Source of the DNA: Axinella damicornis
Lineage: Eukaryota > Porifera > Demospongiae > Axinellida > Axinellidae
NCBI GenBank assembly: GCA_963931865.1
Contig: OZ007505.1
Location: 17,310,294 to 17,374,293 of the forward strand
Length of the DNA: 64,000 nucleotides
Reading direction: 5' to 3'
The number at the start of each line of letters is the position of its first letter. Position 1 is the stretch's first letter. The notes beneath the pieces were generated by a model. That model was not told the origin of the DNA. It did no database searches and worked only from the letters and a program-made list of their open reading frames with translations. A program made the position numbers and the translations under genes. Positions 13,757 to 25,554 of the stretch are shown in pieces.

Positions 13757-14555
13757 TCTTCAGAAACCAATCCACAGTTGGATCCGGAGTCAAGTTTCAC
13801 CATAATTATATCGGATTGACTACATGCAAGAGTCACGTCGTTATGCTATATATCTGATCACTAGCTTGACGTCAATATGAAAAAATTCCATTGATGGTCA
13901 TGCTCTCAAGAATTTTTTATCTTGAATGTTACAACCATGCATGATCTCACAGCATGTTTACTTTAGACATAATTTTGTATCTCCTATTAGCTGCAATATA
14001 TTTAATGTGTGACTAGTACCTGATTGGCTTAGCGCACGCACGCCACAGCTGCTTAAAAGTGGCCCTTGGGCTACAATAACCGTGCAATTTGGGGAAAAAT
14101 TGCACTTACGTAAATGTATGGCAACTCTATAAGTATATATATACGTCATATACTTTAGTCAGTATACACACAAGAGAATGTCTCAATTTTGTATCCGCAA
14201 TGGCCATTGAGACATATTCTCTTGCGTTGTGAGGAGGCAAGATGTGGCCAAACACCCTGATTATAAGAAAACACCCAGTTCTAAGATTCATGGAGAGACT
14301 GCTGGAGTTTTCTTTCTTTTTTGAGTTTTTTTCTAACCCTTTGATCTTTCTTGTTCTGTCTTTCTTATTCTCCACTTGCAAGTCAATGAAGTTGTTTCTC
14401 TTTGTAGTAATGCCACAAGTAGATACAACTAGATATATCTATGACTCAGTCAGTTTCCCCCCTGTAAGGAAGAAGAAAGCTGGAAGGTGGGAAAAAAAGA
14501 GAAGTTAGAGGGAAAAAATTTTTCGAGAAAAAAAACAACAACCTAGCAACCTCCC
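13757..14555. other. 3' flank of TARG1 copy a
   Basis: No gene seen. A small inverted repeat (AAGAGAATGTCTCAAT with its complement) lies at about 14171-14223. Parts align to 53100-53560, so this is duplicated spacer. Confidence 0.5.
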
Positions 14556-14995
14556 ATCCCTCCGTGAAAGGTCAGACACACCGAAGTATGTTGCCCCAGG
14601 AGCGTTGGATGGGCGTGACTGGGATCACAGGAGGCCGACATGCTTTGCCACAGAACATCCTTTCAACTTCGGTGAGCGAGGGAACCGGCGTATTTGCTGC
14701 TAGGCGTGAAGTCAAGAATCGATATATGTACGGAGTGGCCCAAACCCCGACTCAATTATTGGGGAGGCAACGTTCAGACCCCAGTCTGCTTGACGAACGC
14801 CACCTCGACTTCCCGCCAAAACCATGTTCAAATTCAATATTTAAACCCAGCCGCCCACTTCCGATTCAAAGGTCACGAATGCGGTCAAGAAAGCGGAGCG
14901 GGAAACGGTATGAGGTACCTAAACGAAACACAGCAAGCAGTTTGCATTTGTGAGTGCAGAGCTACATTTTGGCCACAGTAGTCTTGGATTTCAAA
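14556..14995. repeat. Duplicated block, copy 1 (with 53817-54200)
   Basis: From CCTCCCATCCCTCCGTGAAA onward it is highly similar to 53817-54200, including GGAGCGTTGGATGGGCGTGA and GGAACCGGYGTAYTTGCTGC. Reading frames in the two copies differ by indels, so it does not look like conserved protein. It lies just upstream of the NLR2 first exon and may be ancient promoter-distal sequence of the block. Confidence 0.6.
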
Positions 14996-15049
14996 AGAGT
15001 TAATTAACTTAGCTGTGGTAGTGATGTAGACCTAGCTAGTCTGGGAACG

Positions 15050-15244
15050 TATAGACCCGATTGCCAATACCATTGGAGTGACCAGCCAACTGTGGGTAGT
15101 CAGTGAGAGGATCTGGGCCGAGGAGCAGCATCTCGCTACTGTCGCGGGCCTGGTCCGCGAGAGTAGGCCCCTAACAGCAGGCTGGAAGAAGAGATCTCGT
15201 TTGTGATCGAGAGGCAGCCCAAAGATCCTGCCTGGAAATGGCTG
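15050..15244 (+). promoter_or_regulatory. Conserved first exon and 5' UTR of NLR2
   Basis: Second copy of the NLR first-exon block, with TGTCGCGGGCCTGGTCCGC, GGCTGGAAGA, GAGAGGCAGCCCA and CCTGCCTGGAAATGG. ATG is at 15238 and the donor GTAAGC follows ATGGCTG. No NRF-1-like palindrome was seen in the 400 bp upstream, unlike NLR1 and NLR3. Confidence 0.7.
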
Positions 15245-15317
15245 GTAAGCAAAACCTTCAGTGCAAGTATTAGGGGGCTACAGCCCCCCTAGCCCATAGA
15301 TAACTAGCCCTCACGTG

Positions 15318-15341
15318 CCCCCCCCCCCCCCCCCCCCCCCC
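15318..15341. repeat. Poly-C run
   Basis: Run of 24 C in NLR2 intron 1; length may be unreliable. Confidence 0.9.
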
Positions 15342-15498
15342 ATTCCACCACCCTTGTATGAATGTTGTATTTGAGTTGCCGGTCCTGAGCGGCCTATTAA
15401 ATACTCACCCTTACCTAGCATCTCTCAAGTCGGTGATATTAGGGCCTCACTATTTCACAGAACGGACCGCGGAACACTCACTACCGCGGAACACTCAC

Positions 15499-15997
15499 TA
15501 CCGTAGATCGGAAATTAAAAATAATTTGTGTGTAAAAAATTTTTGTGGCGTTAAATTTTCGTAGTATAGCTCATCATTGTGTCAAGAATGGAGACGTATG
15601 AACAAGCTGCTGCTATGCCGTAATCACTGACGTACCGACAAACCGTTCTTCTGGGCTGTATCTCCTGTATGGCCCGCGCTTCTTCCCTTCCGCTTTGGCC
15701 CACTTGTTGATTTGAGCACGTCCCGATTCGCTGTGGTAATACCTCGCAAAGGAGACGGAGATCTTTTGGGACCGGGGAGTCCATCTGCGGGCTTGTAGAA
15801 TCGCAGAAGGTCCGTGAGCGCAGCACAGGTCTAGTTTACACGTGGCCATGGACTACGTTTTACGTACATGGATTATCCATGACGCGGCTGACCGTAAAAA
15901 TTATCCGTTGTAAATAAATTTTGTGCGTTAAAATTTCGTGGTTGATGGCAACTACTAAAATGTTATTTTAACAACGAAAATTTGCCGATCTACAGTA
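15499..15997. mobile_element. TACCGTA-type MITE, 499 bp, nested
   Basis: Ends TACCGTAGATCGG and CCGATCTACAGTA are inverted and flanked by TA. It splits the left arm of the foldback element 15434-18870, so it is younger than that element. Confidence 0.65.
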
Positions 15998-16918
15998 TTT
16001 TACAGAATGGAACGGACGGTAAATGTACACGTGCAGCTATACAGTACAATGCACTCCACGAAATATGACCGTACACCAATCAAACTCTTCCAGGATCCTC
16101 CTGTAGTCTAAGGCAAGGTAGCAGCAACAAAAAGCTGGGCGGGGTGCCTGGGAACGAAGCTATATAGATGCAGTGTGCAGTTAGTCCTAAGAGTCTGGCT
16201 TAATTGTTGCATGATGCGTGGGAGGACCAAAGACACCGCTATGGCTACCGGATCTTGTTTATTGGCACACTCTAGTGTGCCATATCAGTGTTGACCTGTG
16301 CCTTCTCACTTGAACTGTGCCACATCAACCTTTGATGTTTCATGTCGCACAGTTCAGCATTAATAATAATTTCAACAATAGTCTTTTTCAGCAATAGAAT
16401 ACAAGGATTCAATGATGTTACTTCTTTAGTTAACATTGATACTAATTGCACAGTTATGACATGGTTGAAAAGGTAGTTCTCCTCCAGTTGTTGAAGAGGA
16501 GTCCAAAAAAGGTGAAAACTGAGGTGGATGTAACATTGAAGATGGGCGTGATATTGGCAAAACTTGAGAGACCTCCCTCTGCTTGGTAGTTAGTATCTTC
16601 ACTACTGGACAGAACAGCACCTACAGCTCTCTGCTGCGTAATTAACTGACATACATTCGTAGGTTCTCAGGCTATGGTGCCCTGTCCTCTGCTGGATCAA
16701 TATCTCTGGAACATCCCCGAACCACTCAGCCATACCAGCATCATTGAATAAATATAACTCCTTCGGTGGTATACTGCTAGATCGAAATTTTGTGCACTTT
16801 GTGCACGCTGTCCGTAATCCCCCGATCAACAGACAGAACAGTAAGACATCATCCTCAAAAAATATCGTCTGCAAACCATGAAAAGTCGGTTTCAGGTGAG
16901 ACACTACCTGTAGGCCTA

Positions 16919-17699
16919 TACCGTCTTTCCGCGATCAAATGCCGCGGCTACTATTTATTTCATCACGCGATTTACTGCGGCTACTATTTGAGGGCGGCCA
17001 CTAATCGAAGGCGGCGTTTATTAAACTCGAAGCGAGGAAATGGATTGGAGCACCGTGTATGCACAAAGAAGAAGTTTTTGTTTCAGCCCTGGGCCGTGTG
17101 GTACTGTCATAATCATCCCAACAAAACCGGTAGGAAACGCCAAAGCCATTACTGTCACGAAGGATTTCGCTGGTCACACGTCGCTCGCCCCCCGTGCCTC
17201 GACCTCAGAAAATGCCAAGCGCTTAGACAGCTCTCGGGGAATATGACCAACAATCGGTTCTCCTCTCTTCACGCTCACAGCGAAATAGTCACGGTCCTCA
17301 AGGGCTTGACAAAGCGCTTCGATCGATTGCCGACCGTTCGAATACTAGCCACGGCTACTACAAGGGGGTGACACTCGCCGTAGTCAGAGCTGCAACCGGG
17401 GTCAAGAAATCTTGACCGTCTTGACCGCTTGACCGCATCGCAAAATGACTCTTGACCGTTTGACTGCACTGTATTTCAGCCGACGGAAGAATGTGTAGCG
17501 ACTGCAGCCTTTCCTTAGTATACGGGGACAAGATTCGCTGATAAGCCCGGTCGCAGCTCTGACTACAGCGTGTATGGGAGTGTCACCCCCTTGTACTAAA
17601 CAAGGGTGGTGTTTATTTCATTCAGCCCTTCTGGAGGTGTGGCTATTATTCGAGGGCGGCCACTAATTGAGTGCGGCGTTTGATCGCGAAAATACGGTA
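16919..17699. mobile_element. TACCGT-type MITE, 781 bp
   Basis: Terminal inverted repeats TACCGTCTTTCCGCGATCAA and its near complement TTGATCGCGAAAATACGGTA, TA at both borders. GAGGGCGGCCACTAAT occurs inside both arms. It carries the element 17361-17593 inside. Confidence 0.7.
17361..17593. mobile_element. CAAGGGGGTGACACTC MITE, copy 1
   Basis: Inverted ends CAAGGGGGTGACACTC; interior CGTAGTCAGAGCTGC pairs with GCAGCTCTGACTAC. Flanked by TACTA on both sides. Nested in 16919-17699. A second copy lies at 36201-36447. Confidence 0.8.
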
Positions 17700-18870
17700 T
17701 CTCTACAAGTTGAGTACTAGCTAGCTGTACACTGTGATTGTGCGAAGCTATGAAAACTGTTTACATGACGACAAACACACTGAAATTGTGCGCACTTGCA
17801 ACTGTAGGTTCTACTGTGCATGGTCACATCGTCATACCCAGTAGAGTAAACCGCTGAAATTCGGCCACCATGAATATTCGGAGGGATGGAAGGTCAAATG
17901 AATGCAACAGAGCAGCTCAATCCTGCACTGATAAGTAGTCAGGGCCCCACCACTCCCACACCAGACGATTTTCGGACGCTCCTTTGCAGATTTGTGCCAG
18001 CAAGAGCTATTTGTGCAAGTCGGTGATCATTTGGTCTTTCTTCGGCCTTTAGCACTGATCATGGGACGGTACCACTTGAAGAATCCACAAATGGGGTTAC
18101 TGGGGATCAAAGTTGGCAAGTGCAGACCCTCATGGACTGGAGAATGACTCTCTGGACCCCTCGTTCTAGCTAGCGGCTTCACCGCCTCCTGTTCTCCTAA
18201 CAGCCTCAGTTCTGCAACTACGGATCGCGGACATGCACGGAAGTACTAGTGATGACCTTCACTTACATAACTGATACTTCCGCACACATCCATGATCGAT
18301 ATTTGCGCATGTCGCTAGGAAAGAGGCTAATGCAGTAAAGGTGAATCGCCAAAGAAGGACTTGGACAATACTTTTATGAAATGCATGTCTGATTATTGAT
18401 AGCTATACCTCGTCCAATGTTTTGATCTCTGGAAGGAGAACGATGAGGTCCCAGAGAGTCGTTCTCAGTAGTGCGGTCCCCTCGGGTCTGCACTTGCCAC
18501 TCCCGTATCTGGTGCGGGAGTGGCAGGGACCCTGTCTACCTACCAATGCAGGAATGATCTGGTTTATTGCTTTCGTTTGCCCTTGCAGCCGTCCGAATGT
18601 TCATGGTGGCTGAATTTCACTCTACCTTACTCTTTCAAATTTTCTTGGTTTGTAAAGAGAGCTTTCTCCTGCTTTGGCCTTCGCTGGTGAGGATCCTGGA
18701 GGATTTTGATTGCCTCGGAGATCGGTAGACAGCCATATTTTCATGAGCACTCTGTGCTGTATAGCTGCGCGGTACATGTACCGTCCGTTCCATTCCGTGA
18801 AAATAGTGAGTGTTCCGCGGTCCGTTCCAGTCCGTTCCGTTCTGTTAAATATAGTGAGGCCCTGATATTA

Positions 18871-19601
18871 CTCCAAATAAAGAAAGCAGCTACGTACAGT
18901 TGTTAGTCCTATATATGAAAGAGGCTGAAGTTGGAACAGCGGCACTAGTCTGGCAAAGGCAGACCTACGCAAGGGTCTGTTCTGAAGCCTATATACAGTG
19001 AATAGGCAATTGCTATACCACATTAGTTACTGTGCTTGTGTGTATATAAATATATTCCTGAAGTTATGTAGCACAAGTAAATTCCTCCAGTACAAATTAA
19101 ACCTGGAACTGTATTTACATAGCAGAGTGATGATACATGGTTATGCGTGAACATTGTGTCCAATAGCGCATGCAACCTTTTTCCTCTCACTCATTAATTA
19201 CTGCTGAGCACCTTAACTGGTGAGAGCCAACTATCAGTGCAGTGCAATCTGGTTGTGTTGTATACATACTTCTTCCATGGCATGGGCAGTCTGGTATGGT
19301 TTACGAAGAGTGTCAGAGAGTCGCAAGGTAGAGTCACTCCTTTGTATAGAATATGCTGCTCGGTGCAAATATTCAGCTGCTGTTTTGGGGTCCCAATAGG
19401 TAAGAAAACGGCTGCAAAGTGCCTTCCCAACAGGTGGACCTTCCGCCTCCTTATATTTCCTCCCTCGTACTTGCCTCCCACAAACATGTTCCGGGTTAAC
19501 AGCTTGTGGGGCTCTGTCCAGTGATCACATAATACAATTTGTGGTGATTATATTGTGGTTCCATTTCAATTTTTTGCTTCCCAACCATGATGTTTTTCCA
19601 G
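18871..19601. other. End of NLR2 intron 1
   Basis: No gene or repeat recognised apart from simple AT-rich sequence; ends in TTTTTCCAG before the Death exon. Confidence 0.4.
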
Positions 19602-20036
19602 AATCTGAGCCCACCCTCCGTGAGCTGAGTGAGCTACCTGTGGTTGACTGCTGGTACAGGCTTGGCATTCAACTCGGTGTCACTGAGGATAACCTGGATG
19701 TGATTGAGCAGAACTACCCAAGAGATGTGAAAATGTGCAGGTCGAAAATGTTTTCCACCTGGCTTAGAAGTGATTCCTCTGCTACCTATGAAAAGCTTAT
19801 CAAGGCTCTGGTACTGGTTGGCAAACAATCACTGGCAGGAGAACTTTGCAGGAAGTACGGTATGTTGTGTGTGTATATCCTCCAATATCCTCCAATATAA
19901 GCATATACAATTCGGACCTCTAGAGTAGACTGTTCCTGCTCTCAGACGTTTTGTTCAGCCAGGATTTCACAATAAATTGCATTTGTCACCAGACTTGCAA
20001 CTAGGACATGGTTTATTGGAAGACAGTAGCTATCGA

Positions 20037-20177
20037 ACATAATTATGCCACTTGTGGCAGTATTGCAACAAATATAATTATGCCCCTTGTGGCAGTATAG
20101 CAACAAATATAATTATGCCACTTGTGGCAGTATAGCAACAAATATAATTATGCCCCTTGTGGCAGTATAGTAACAAT
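20037..20177. repeat. 35-bp tandem repeat, four copies
   Basis: Unit begins AATTATGCCMCTTGTGGCAG and ends AGCAACAAATAT, repeated four times in NLR2 intron 2. The motif TGCCACTTGTGGCA is itself a palindrome. Confidence 0.9.
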
Positions 20178-20834
20178 GGCTACAAGCAAGGGCTGGGTAG
20201 TTTACTTAGACCACAATACACAGCAAAACGGAATCCTTGTCATGTGAACTGCATGTAAGGTTCCAGGATACCCACATAGTAACATGTGATTAATTAAGTG
20301 GGCGTGACTTCCTAGCTTTACAACTAATGTGGAGCTCGCTCAGGCTCAGTAAGCAAGGTTCATGTACAAGAGATGAACATTGGATGCAGCGGAGGTCAGC
20401 TGCACAAGCACTGTAGGGCACATGCACTGCGTGCAGTCATCATACAACCCGGTTATCAGGATTTTTTGGCGTCAAACTTTGCAGATAGTAAGGACTTTCA
20501 GTGCACAAATCAAGACCTACCTTGTTGATAGCAGTGACAGATACTATAATATAGTGACCCCAGGGAAACTACAATGAGAGACAGAATTCGAAAGTGGAAG
20601 CCACCATGGTCAAACCGTCCCCCTTTGAGCACGTACTACTCACCTACTTTCGCTACTCAGCTCATCTCTCTCTGTCACTACAACATGTACTTTGCTTTCA
20701 CTGATGGTAATAGTTACACACCCTACACTGAATGGCAGAGACGATGTTTCACATCAAAAATTAGTGGCCATCAAGAACGCTTCACTATGGCAGAACAGCA
20801 GCTGTCTCCAGTGGGTGCTAGTATACAGGAAGTT

Positions 20835-21285
20835 TAGCCTCGTTCCCAGGCCGTTTTGGGAGGGAAAAACGGCCTGGCAACTTCCGCCAGTTCAAACTGT
20901 TACTTCCGCTGCCAGATAGTTGGAAGTCCCAATCAGATTTCAGATCGCTGTCACCTGACAACAGTAAAACAAATTGCATCATGTGTTGAAACGTCGCAGT
21001 CACGCCCATTCATCACAATAGTTGATCGCTCGATCGAGCTAGTGTAGGTGCTCTGCACGACGTCTTTTGTTTGTTCGTCTTCTGCTTGCCTTCCGTCGCA
21101 GAACCTGCATAAACAGTTGCTTCCACGAGCAGGAAAGGACCGTTCTCAGCCGGTGAAAGTATCATGTGGACTTCACTGATTGAATGAAGTATGCAATTGC
21201 CGTGACGTTACGTCCGTAAACAGTTTGAACTCGCGGAAGTTGCCAGGCCGTTTCTCCCTCCCAAAACGGCCTGGGAACGAGGCTA
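20835..21285. mobile_element. MITE, 451 bp, 9-bp-duplication family (long form)
   Basis: Arms of about 67 bp start TAGCCTCGTTCCCAGGCCGT and are inverted at the right end with about two mismatches. Flanks ACAGGAAGTT at 20825-20834 and 21286-21295 are a 10-bp duplication. The interior has no recognisable transposase. Confidence 0.92.
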
Positions 21286-21295
21286 ACAGGAAGTT

Positions 21296-23294
21296 ATGCC
21301 CACTTAATTGATAGTTATTTGGTATTCCGTTACCTAAAATAGCATTCCTACTATACTAATGCCATAGAAGGGGAGGGAGTGTATGAGCCATATTTCCCTC
21401 TCTCGGGGTAAGTACACAGGACGGTTATGGTCATATTTCCCTCCCCCGGGTGATAACTACGAACCAATAACGTTGAAGAAACAGTGCACGTATAGTGATA
21501 GTGTTGTCCATAGCTACACGTAACCGTGAGTATATTATGTGTTGAGGTGCTAGGCTCCTCCGGTTCAGCTCCACCAGAGCTTGTCAACGTCATATCGTGA
21601 AGCACTGGCATGAAACTGGAATACTGGACTATTCAGAGACCGCTGTCGTTTGCAAAGTGATGCACGTCCGTCACAGGTAAGTTGTTCGCACTTGTAGAGC
21701 TTTCAGTGACCCGACGGGGGGTGGGGTTCAATGTTAAGCGCTTCTGCGCTTGACGAACAGTAAAACTGCACAGAAAACAAGCCTGTTTTCTACTGCTAGC
21801 TATGTAAGTAGCTACGTACGTACCTTAGTTTTGTATCCAAGGAAGTGCTGTGGACGAATCAGGTGCGTTGCTACACAGCCTCGAGGGATATATAACACTT
21901 ATAGTCACGTGCTTATAGTAAAGTTGTCTGGGATTTATGGCAGTAAACCAACCGAGTCCGAGGGCGACAGCCCGAGGACGAGGTTTGTTTACGAGGTTGT
22001 TTATAGTATGTTTACTATAACTATTACATGTACAGTGAAACAGTCTTATGATTCTGAAGAGCAATTATGTGTACTAAGGAGTACCAAGTTCTATACCAGG
22101 AAGCTTATTGGGTACATGGCCTCTTTAATATTTGGCTGACAAGGCACAGCAGTACGTGAGAGCAGAAGACTATAGGCTGGATGTTTAGCACACCTACCTG
22201 CACTTACTAGGTCTAAGTTCACTCAGAAGCCTAGCGTTGTAGTGCCAAGTGCGCGCATGCGCATGTAGCGCAGTGCCCGCTTATTGCACGGAACAAGGGC
22301 GTGAAATTCGTCTTTGAGGAAGAGAGAGCCATCTGAAGAAACTGACTTGTGTTCGATGTTGTGTGCGTCTCCGAACATCAGCTTACATCATTACATGTTG
22401 TACTTATGATGCTGTCACCGATGAAGCCCGGGCCTGGGAAGAAGTTTGATGCAATAAGGTACCTTTGTTTCCACCTGTTCCGCTCGCCGATGCACTACAG
22501 CACGTGGATGCATTCCTAACTTGATTGCATTCCTTTATAAAGCATGACGGAAGTTGCACACGCAAAGATACATACAAATGCTAGCTCAGTATCTGACCGC
22601 CGTTGTCATGATTACTTGCCTCCCTACGCTCGGCAATAACACTTTGCTGGCTTTGTAATGACCAATACAAGCACCTAGTTGTTACCTGGTATACACTGTT
22701 TGCGCATGCGCGAAATATTCATAAGGGCGAAGGTGCAATTTAATTAAGAGCACTTTAATAGGATGCATATTAATGTGAAAACACAAACGGAAACGGAAGT
22801 GTCTGGTAGCATATTGACTTCCAACCTAGAGGTCGAAATAACATGCGGTCATAACTGTGGCTTCTTTAGTCATGCCATTTTCTCGTTTGTACGCATGCAC
22901 GATCACTTAGCAACGAACATAATTATTACTCAAGATCGCTGAATTAGAAGTGTCTTGCGCCGTTGTGTTGACATAATTTCGTACTTCATAAAACCGAGGC
23001 GTGTAATTTACTACCTACTGTGTTCTGTGAGAGGGCTGAATGCCTATCTAAAGACTCAACAATATATAAATCTGGTTTAGCTAATATTATGGTCTTCAGA
23101 CAGGGATTACTGCCATCCAGAAAAGGGTTGACTTGGGTCTGCGGATTCTTTAGCCAATGCTGGCAGTGTGAATACCGGAGTCAATATTGTCCATATGATA
23201 TACCAAAGCAAGGGCTCGTAGTACTTGTGAGGACACTGACTTCTGCTCTGTGATGGCAAATTGCATGCGCTGCTGCTAAAAAGATGACATAAAC
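21296..23294. other. NLR2 intron 2 without recognised features
   Basis: About 2 kb with no exon that fits the gene, no RNA gene and no clear inverted repeat. Two GCGCATGCGC palindromes occur at about 22255 and 22705. A stretch near 22850-22905 (CATGCCATTTTCTCGTTTGTACGC type) resembles one at 39957-40010. Confidence 0.4.
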
Positions 23295-23420
23295 AAGTAA
23301 TAAAAAACATTTCAAAATGTAACAGGATGTAGGGATACCAGAACGGCAAAAAGTAAGGAAACAATGTAGGGATGATCGCACAAAACAGTGAAGTTTTCAT
23401 TCCCCCTACAGCTAGAGATC

Positions 23421-24131
23421 TTTTTGTCTCGGCACCAAAGTGCCGAGACACAGTGCTGGATGCGTAGGTATGTACGTACGTGGTACGTACGTCGCTTTTC
23501 GCAATGCGCCCGCGCAAGTGCTGCATGCATGCTCTACACCCTTAATAGGGTGTCAAACATATTTATAGCCTGCAAGTAGATCTTCAAAAATGATTATGGG
23601 TTTGCATGGCTGCTCATGAATCCTCTTACCAAGACTGCTGCTACATAGCTCTAATACTTAATTCAGGACAATGAATACTCACCCATCCAGTGTGCTGCAC
23701 TCAGCCATCCCAAGTGCATACCTAGCCTCGTTCCCAGGCCCCATCCGAAAAATCGGGAAATTCCGATTTTCGGATGGGGCCTGGGAACGAGGCTACCGGA
23801 TGGGGCCTGGGAATGAGGCTAGTGCATACCAGCTCTAGCTAGCTAGCTATAGGCCTATAGATAAGTGCTGAAAGAATTGGCCAAGGTGTTGACTAAACAT
23901 CAAGCCCAGACACGACCATACTGCTTTCACCCTTTGGGTGAACATTCCTGATCCACCCTTTGCTCACACAGAACCTCCAAGGATATTGACCCTCACTTAA
24001 GCTGAAAGTCTCATCGCTAACAGGTTTTGCAGTCATAATAAAGGGTTAAGCAGCTGCCATGTCCTCTGCATGATTGTAGCTGATACCAAGTCGTGCCGAG
24101 ACACATCAAGTCTTTTAAAGACTCACTTGTT
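23421..24131. repeat. Dispersed repeat, copy 1
   Basis: Highly similar to 40717-41315, from TTTTTGTCTCGGCACC to GTCTTTTAAAGACTCACTTG. It starts with a small hairpin (GTCTCGGCAC/GTGCCGAGAC) and ends near another GTGCCGAGAC. It sits inside the foldback element 23295-24276 and itself carries the MITE 23723-23821. Element class is not clear. Confidence 0.8.
23723..23821. mobile_element. MITE, 99 bp, with duplicated right end
   Basis: Starts TAGCCTCGTTCCCAGGCC; a first right end GGCCTGGGAACGAGGCTA is followed by a second GGCCTGGGAATGAGGCTA. Flanks GTGCATACC at 23714-23722 and 23822-23830 are a perfect 9-bp duplication. The sister repeat at about 40990 has no insert. Confidence 0.93.
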
Positions 24132-24291
24132 CCATATAATATGATATCATAATATGGATCTGTAGGGGGAATGAATACTTCACTGTTTTGTGCGATCATC
24201 CCTACCTTGTTTCCTTACTCTTTGCCGTTCTGGTATCCCTACATCCTGTTACATTTTTAAATGTTTTTTATTACTTTATCATTACGAGGGG

Positions 24292-24786
24292 CAACCGCAC
24301 TCCTGGTAGCCGTTGCAACGCCGGCTGCGACTCGCCGTAGTGAGTATCGTAGTTAGTTCCAATTAACGCACATACCATGTGGCAACCACGCTCTGTCGAT
24401 CGCTAGCAATGGCGGCCAAAGGGAAGACACGAAGTTACTACAGCACTTACAACTTTGCCAGCACGGTGAGTTTTGGCATGTAAGCGTCAGTGAACGACAG
24501 CGATCACGGCCATGTGGTCAGAATCTTCGTGTGCCTTTGCTAAGAACGGTACTGCCACCGGAAGTCGGAGCGCTCGAGCAATGGCGGCCACGGCGAGACA
24601 TAAGCGCTTGTATCTCCACCACCAAGGTGAGTTTCAGCACAATTATTATACGTTTGTCTAACTGCATGATAGCCATCACGACGGTGTAGTCAGAATCTCT
24701 GTAGACTTTTCCTGCGAGCTATGAGGTTTGATTATTTACATTAATTAATTAATTACGCAGCACAATTTTTCCCCTACCAGGAGTGT
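24292..24786 (+). repeat. Dispersed element with exon-like modules, copy 1
   Basis: Same sequence occurs in opposite orientation at 48554-49078. Ends resemble each other in inverted form (CACTCCTGGTAG and CTACCAGGAGTG). It holds two units where ATGGCGGCCA starts a short open stretch that stops at GTGAG (24411 and 24581). These look like first exons but no gene follows. Confidence 0.7.
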
Positions 24787-24981
24787 AATGAGTGTATACA
24801 GCTAATTGTCTGTGGTGTTCGTGTATACGTAATTGCACTGTGACTACAATTAAGCATGTGCACACAAACAGTAGAATCCAGACCCTTTTTCCGCCCCAAG
24901 GGAATGAGACTAACGTCTGGATCATTTTGTGCCTGCTGTATGGAATTAGAAGGAATATATAACACAAATCCTTCCTTTTAA

Positions 24982-25554
24982 GGTTACGGGATCCCCGCGC
25001 GGTGGGCGTGGCCAGACAATTTGTTCAAGCCCATTTTTCTCGCACAGAAAGTATGCTAGTGAAATCAAACTTTCTCGACACAAAGCAGGGATGGTAGACA
25101 ACATGCAGACTAATCATCATTACAGTAGCTCACACTGTAGCCATTGTACGCTGGTTAAATCGGTTCCAGCAAACTATTCGCCAAAAATCTCCAGTGTGAA
25201 GACCGCCAGCAACTCGATTCTACTGCTGGGAGACACGCCATAGGAAGCTCTAGGGCGGGACGTAAGCGTTTTGTGGCTAGGTTGAGCAGTCCTCGAAAGA
25301 ACGACTCTTGAGTGCGAATAACCGCCATCTTGACTCCCCTCTTTGGAATACAGCGTCGTATAACTTCGGAACGGTCATCAGTATTTACAAAAACGCTTCG
25401 TCCGGCCCTTTCTATACAGTTTGTGCCTATTTCAATACTGTCTTCCAATTCCAGGTCTGATCACACGGCTTTATTTTTGGCGACAAAAAAAACTATGAAA
25501 TAGCGCTTAATTAAGTATATGGCGCGCGTATCCGCGTGCAGGGATCCCGTAACC
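24982..25554. mobile_element. TTAA-flanked MITE (piggyBac-like), 573 bp
   Basis: Terminal inverted repeats GGTTACGGGATCCC are perfect over 14 bp and are flanked by TTAA at 24978-24981 and 25555-25558. TTAA duplications are typical of piggyBac and Kolobok elements. No transposase is encoded. It sits 80 bp before the NACHT exon of NLR2. Confidence 0.82.

Larger units (their letters stand above)
15434..18870. mobile_element. Long foldback element (3.4 kb) with nested insertions
   Basis: The left part ATATTAGGGCCTCACTAT and GGACCGCGGAACACTCACTA pairs with the right part GTTCCGCGGTCCGTTCC and ATAGTGAGGCCCTGATAT. The left arm continues at 15998-16045 (GGAATGGAACGGACGG type, TGCAGCTATACAG) after an inserted element at 15499-15997. 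No transposase frame is visible between the arms, but several smaller elements lie inside. Arms are about 110 bp. A chance pairing of two dispersed repeats is an alternative. Confidence 0.6.
23295..24276. mobile_element. AAGTAATAAAAAACATTT foldback element, copy 1, split by another repeat
   Basis: Arms 23295-23411 and 24160-24276 are inverted copies over about 117 bp with few mismatches (GGATGTAGGGATACCAGAAC, GATGATCGCACAAAACAGTG, CCCCCTACAG). Between them lies the dispersed repeat 23421-24131. A related but smaller copy is at 34531-34743. Confidence 0.8.

Noticed and set aside
14564..14953. Conserved 129-codon gene shared with 53817-54200
   Set aside because: The two copies lose a common frame through indels; similarity is at DNA level only, as in a segmental duplication.
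16790..17371. 193-codon frame in NLR2 intron 1
   Set aside because: Lies over the arms of a MITE, with no recognisable domain.
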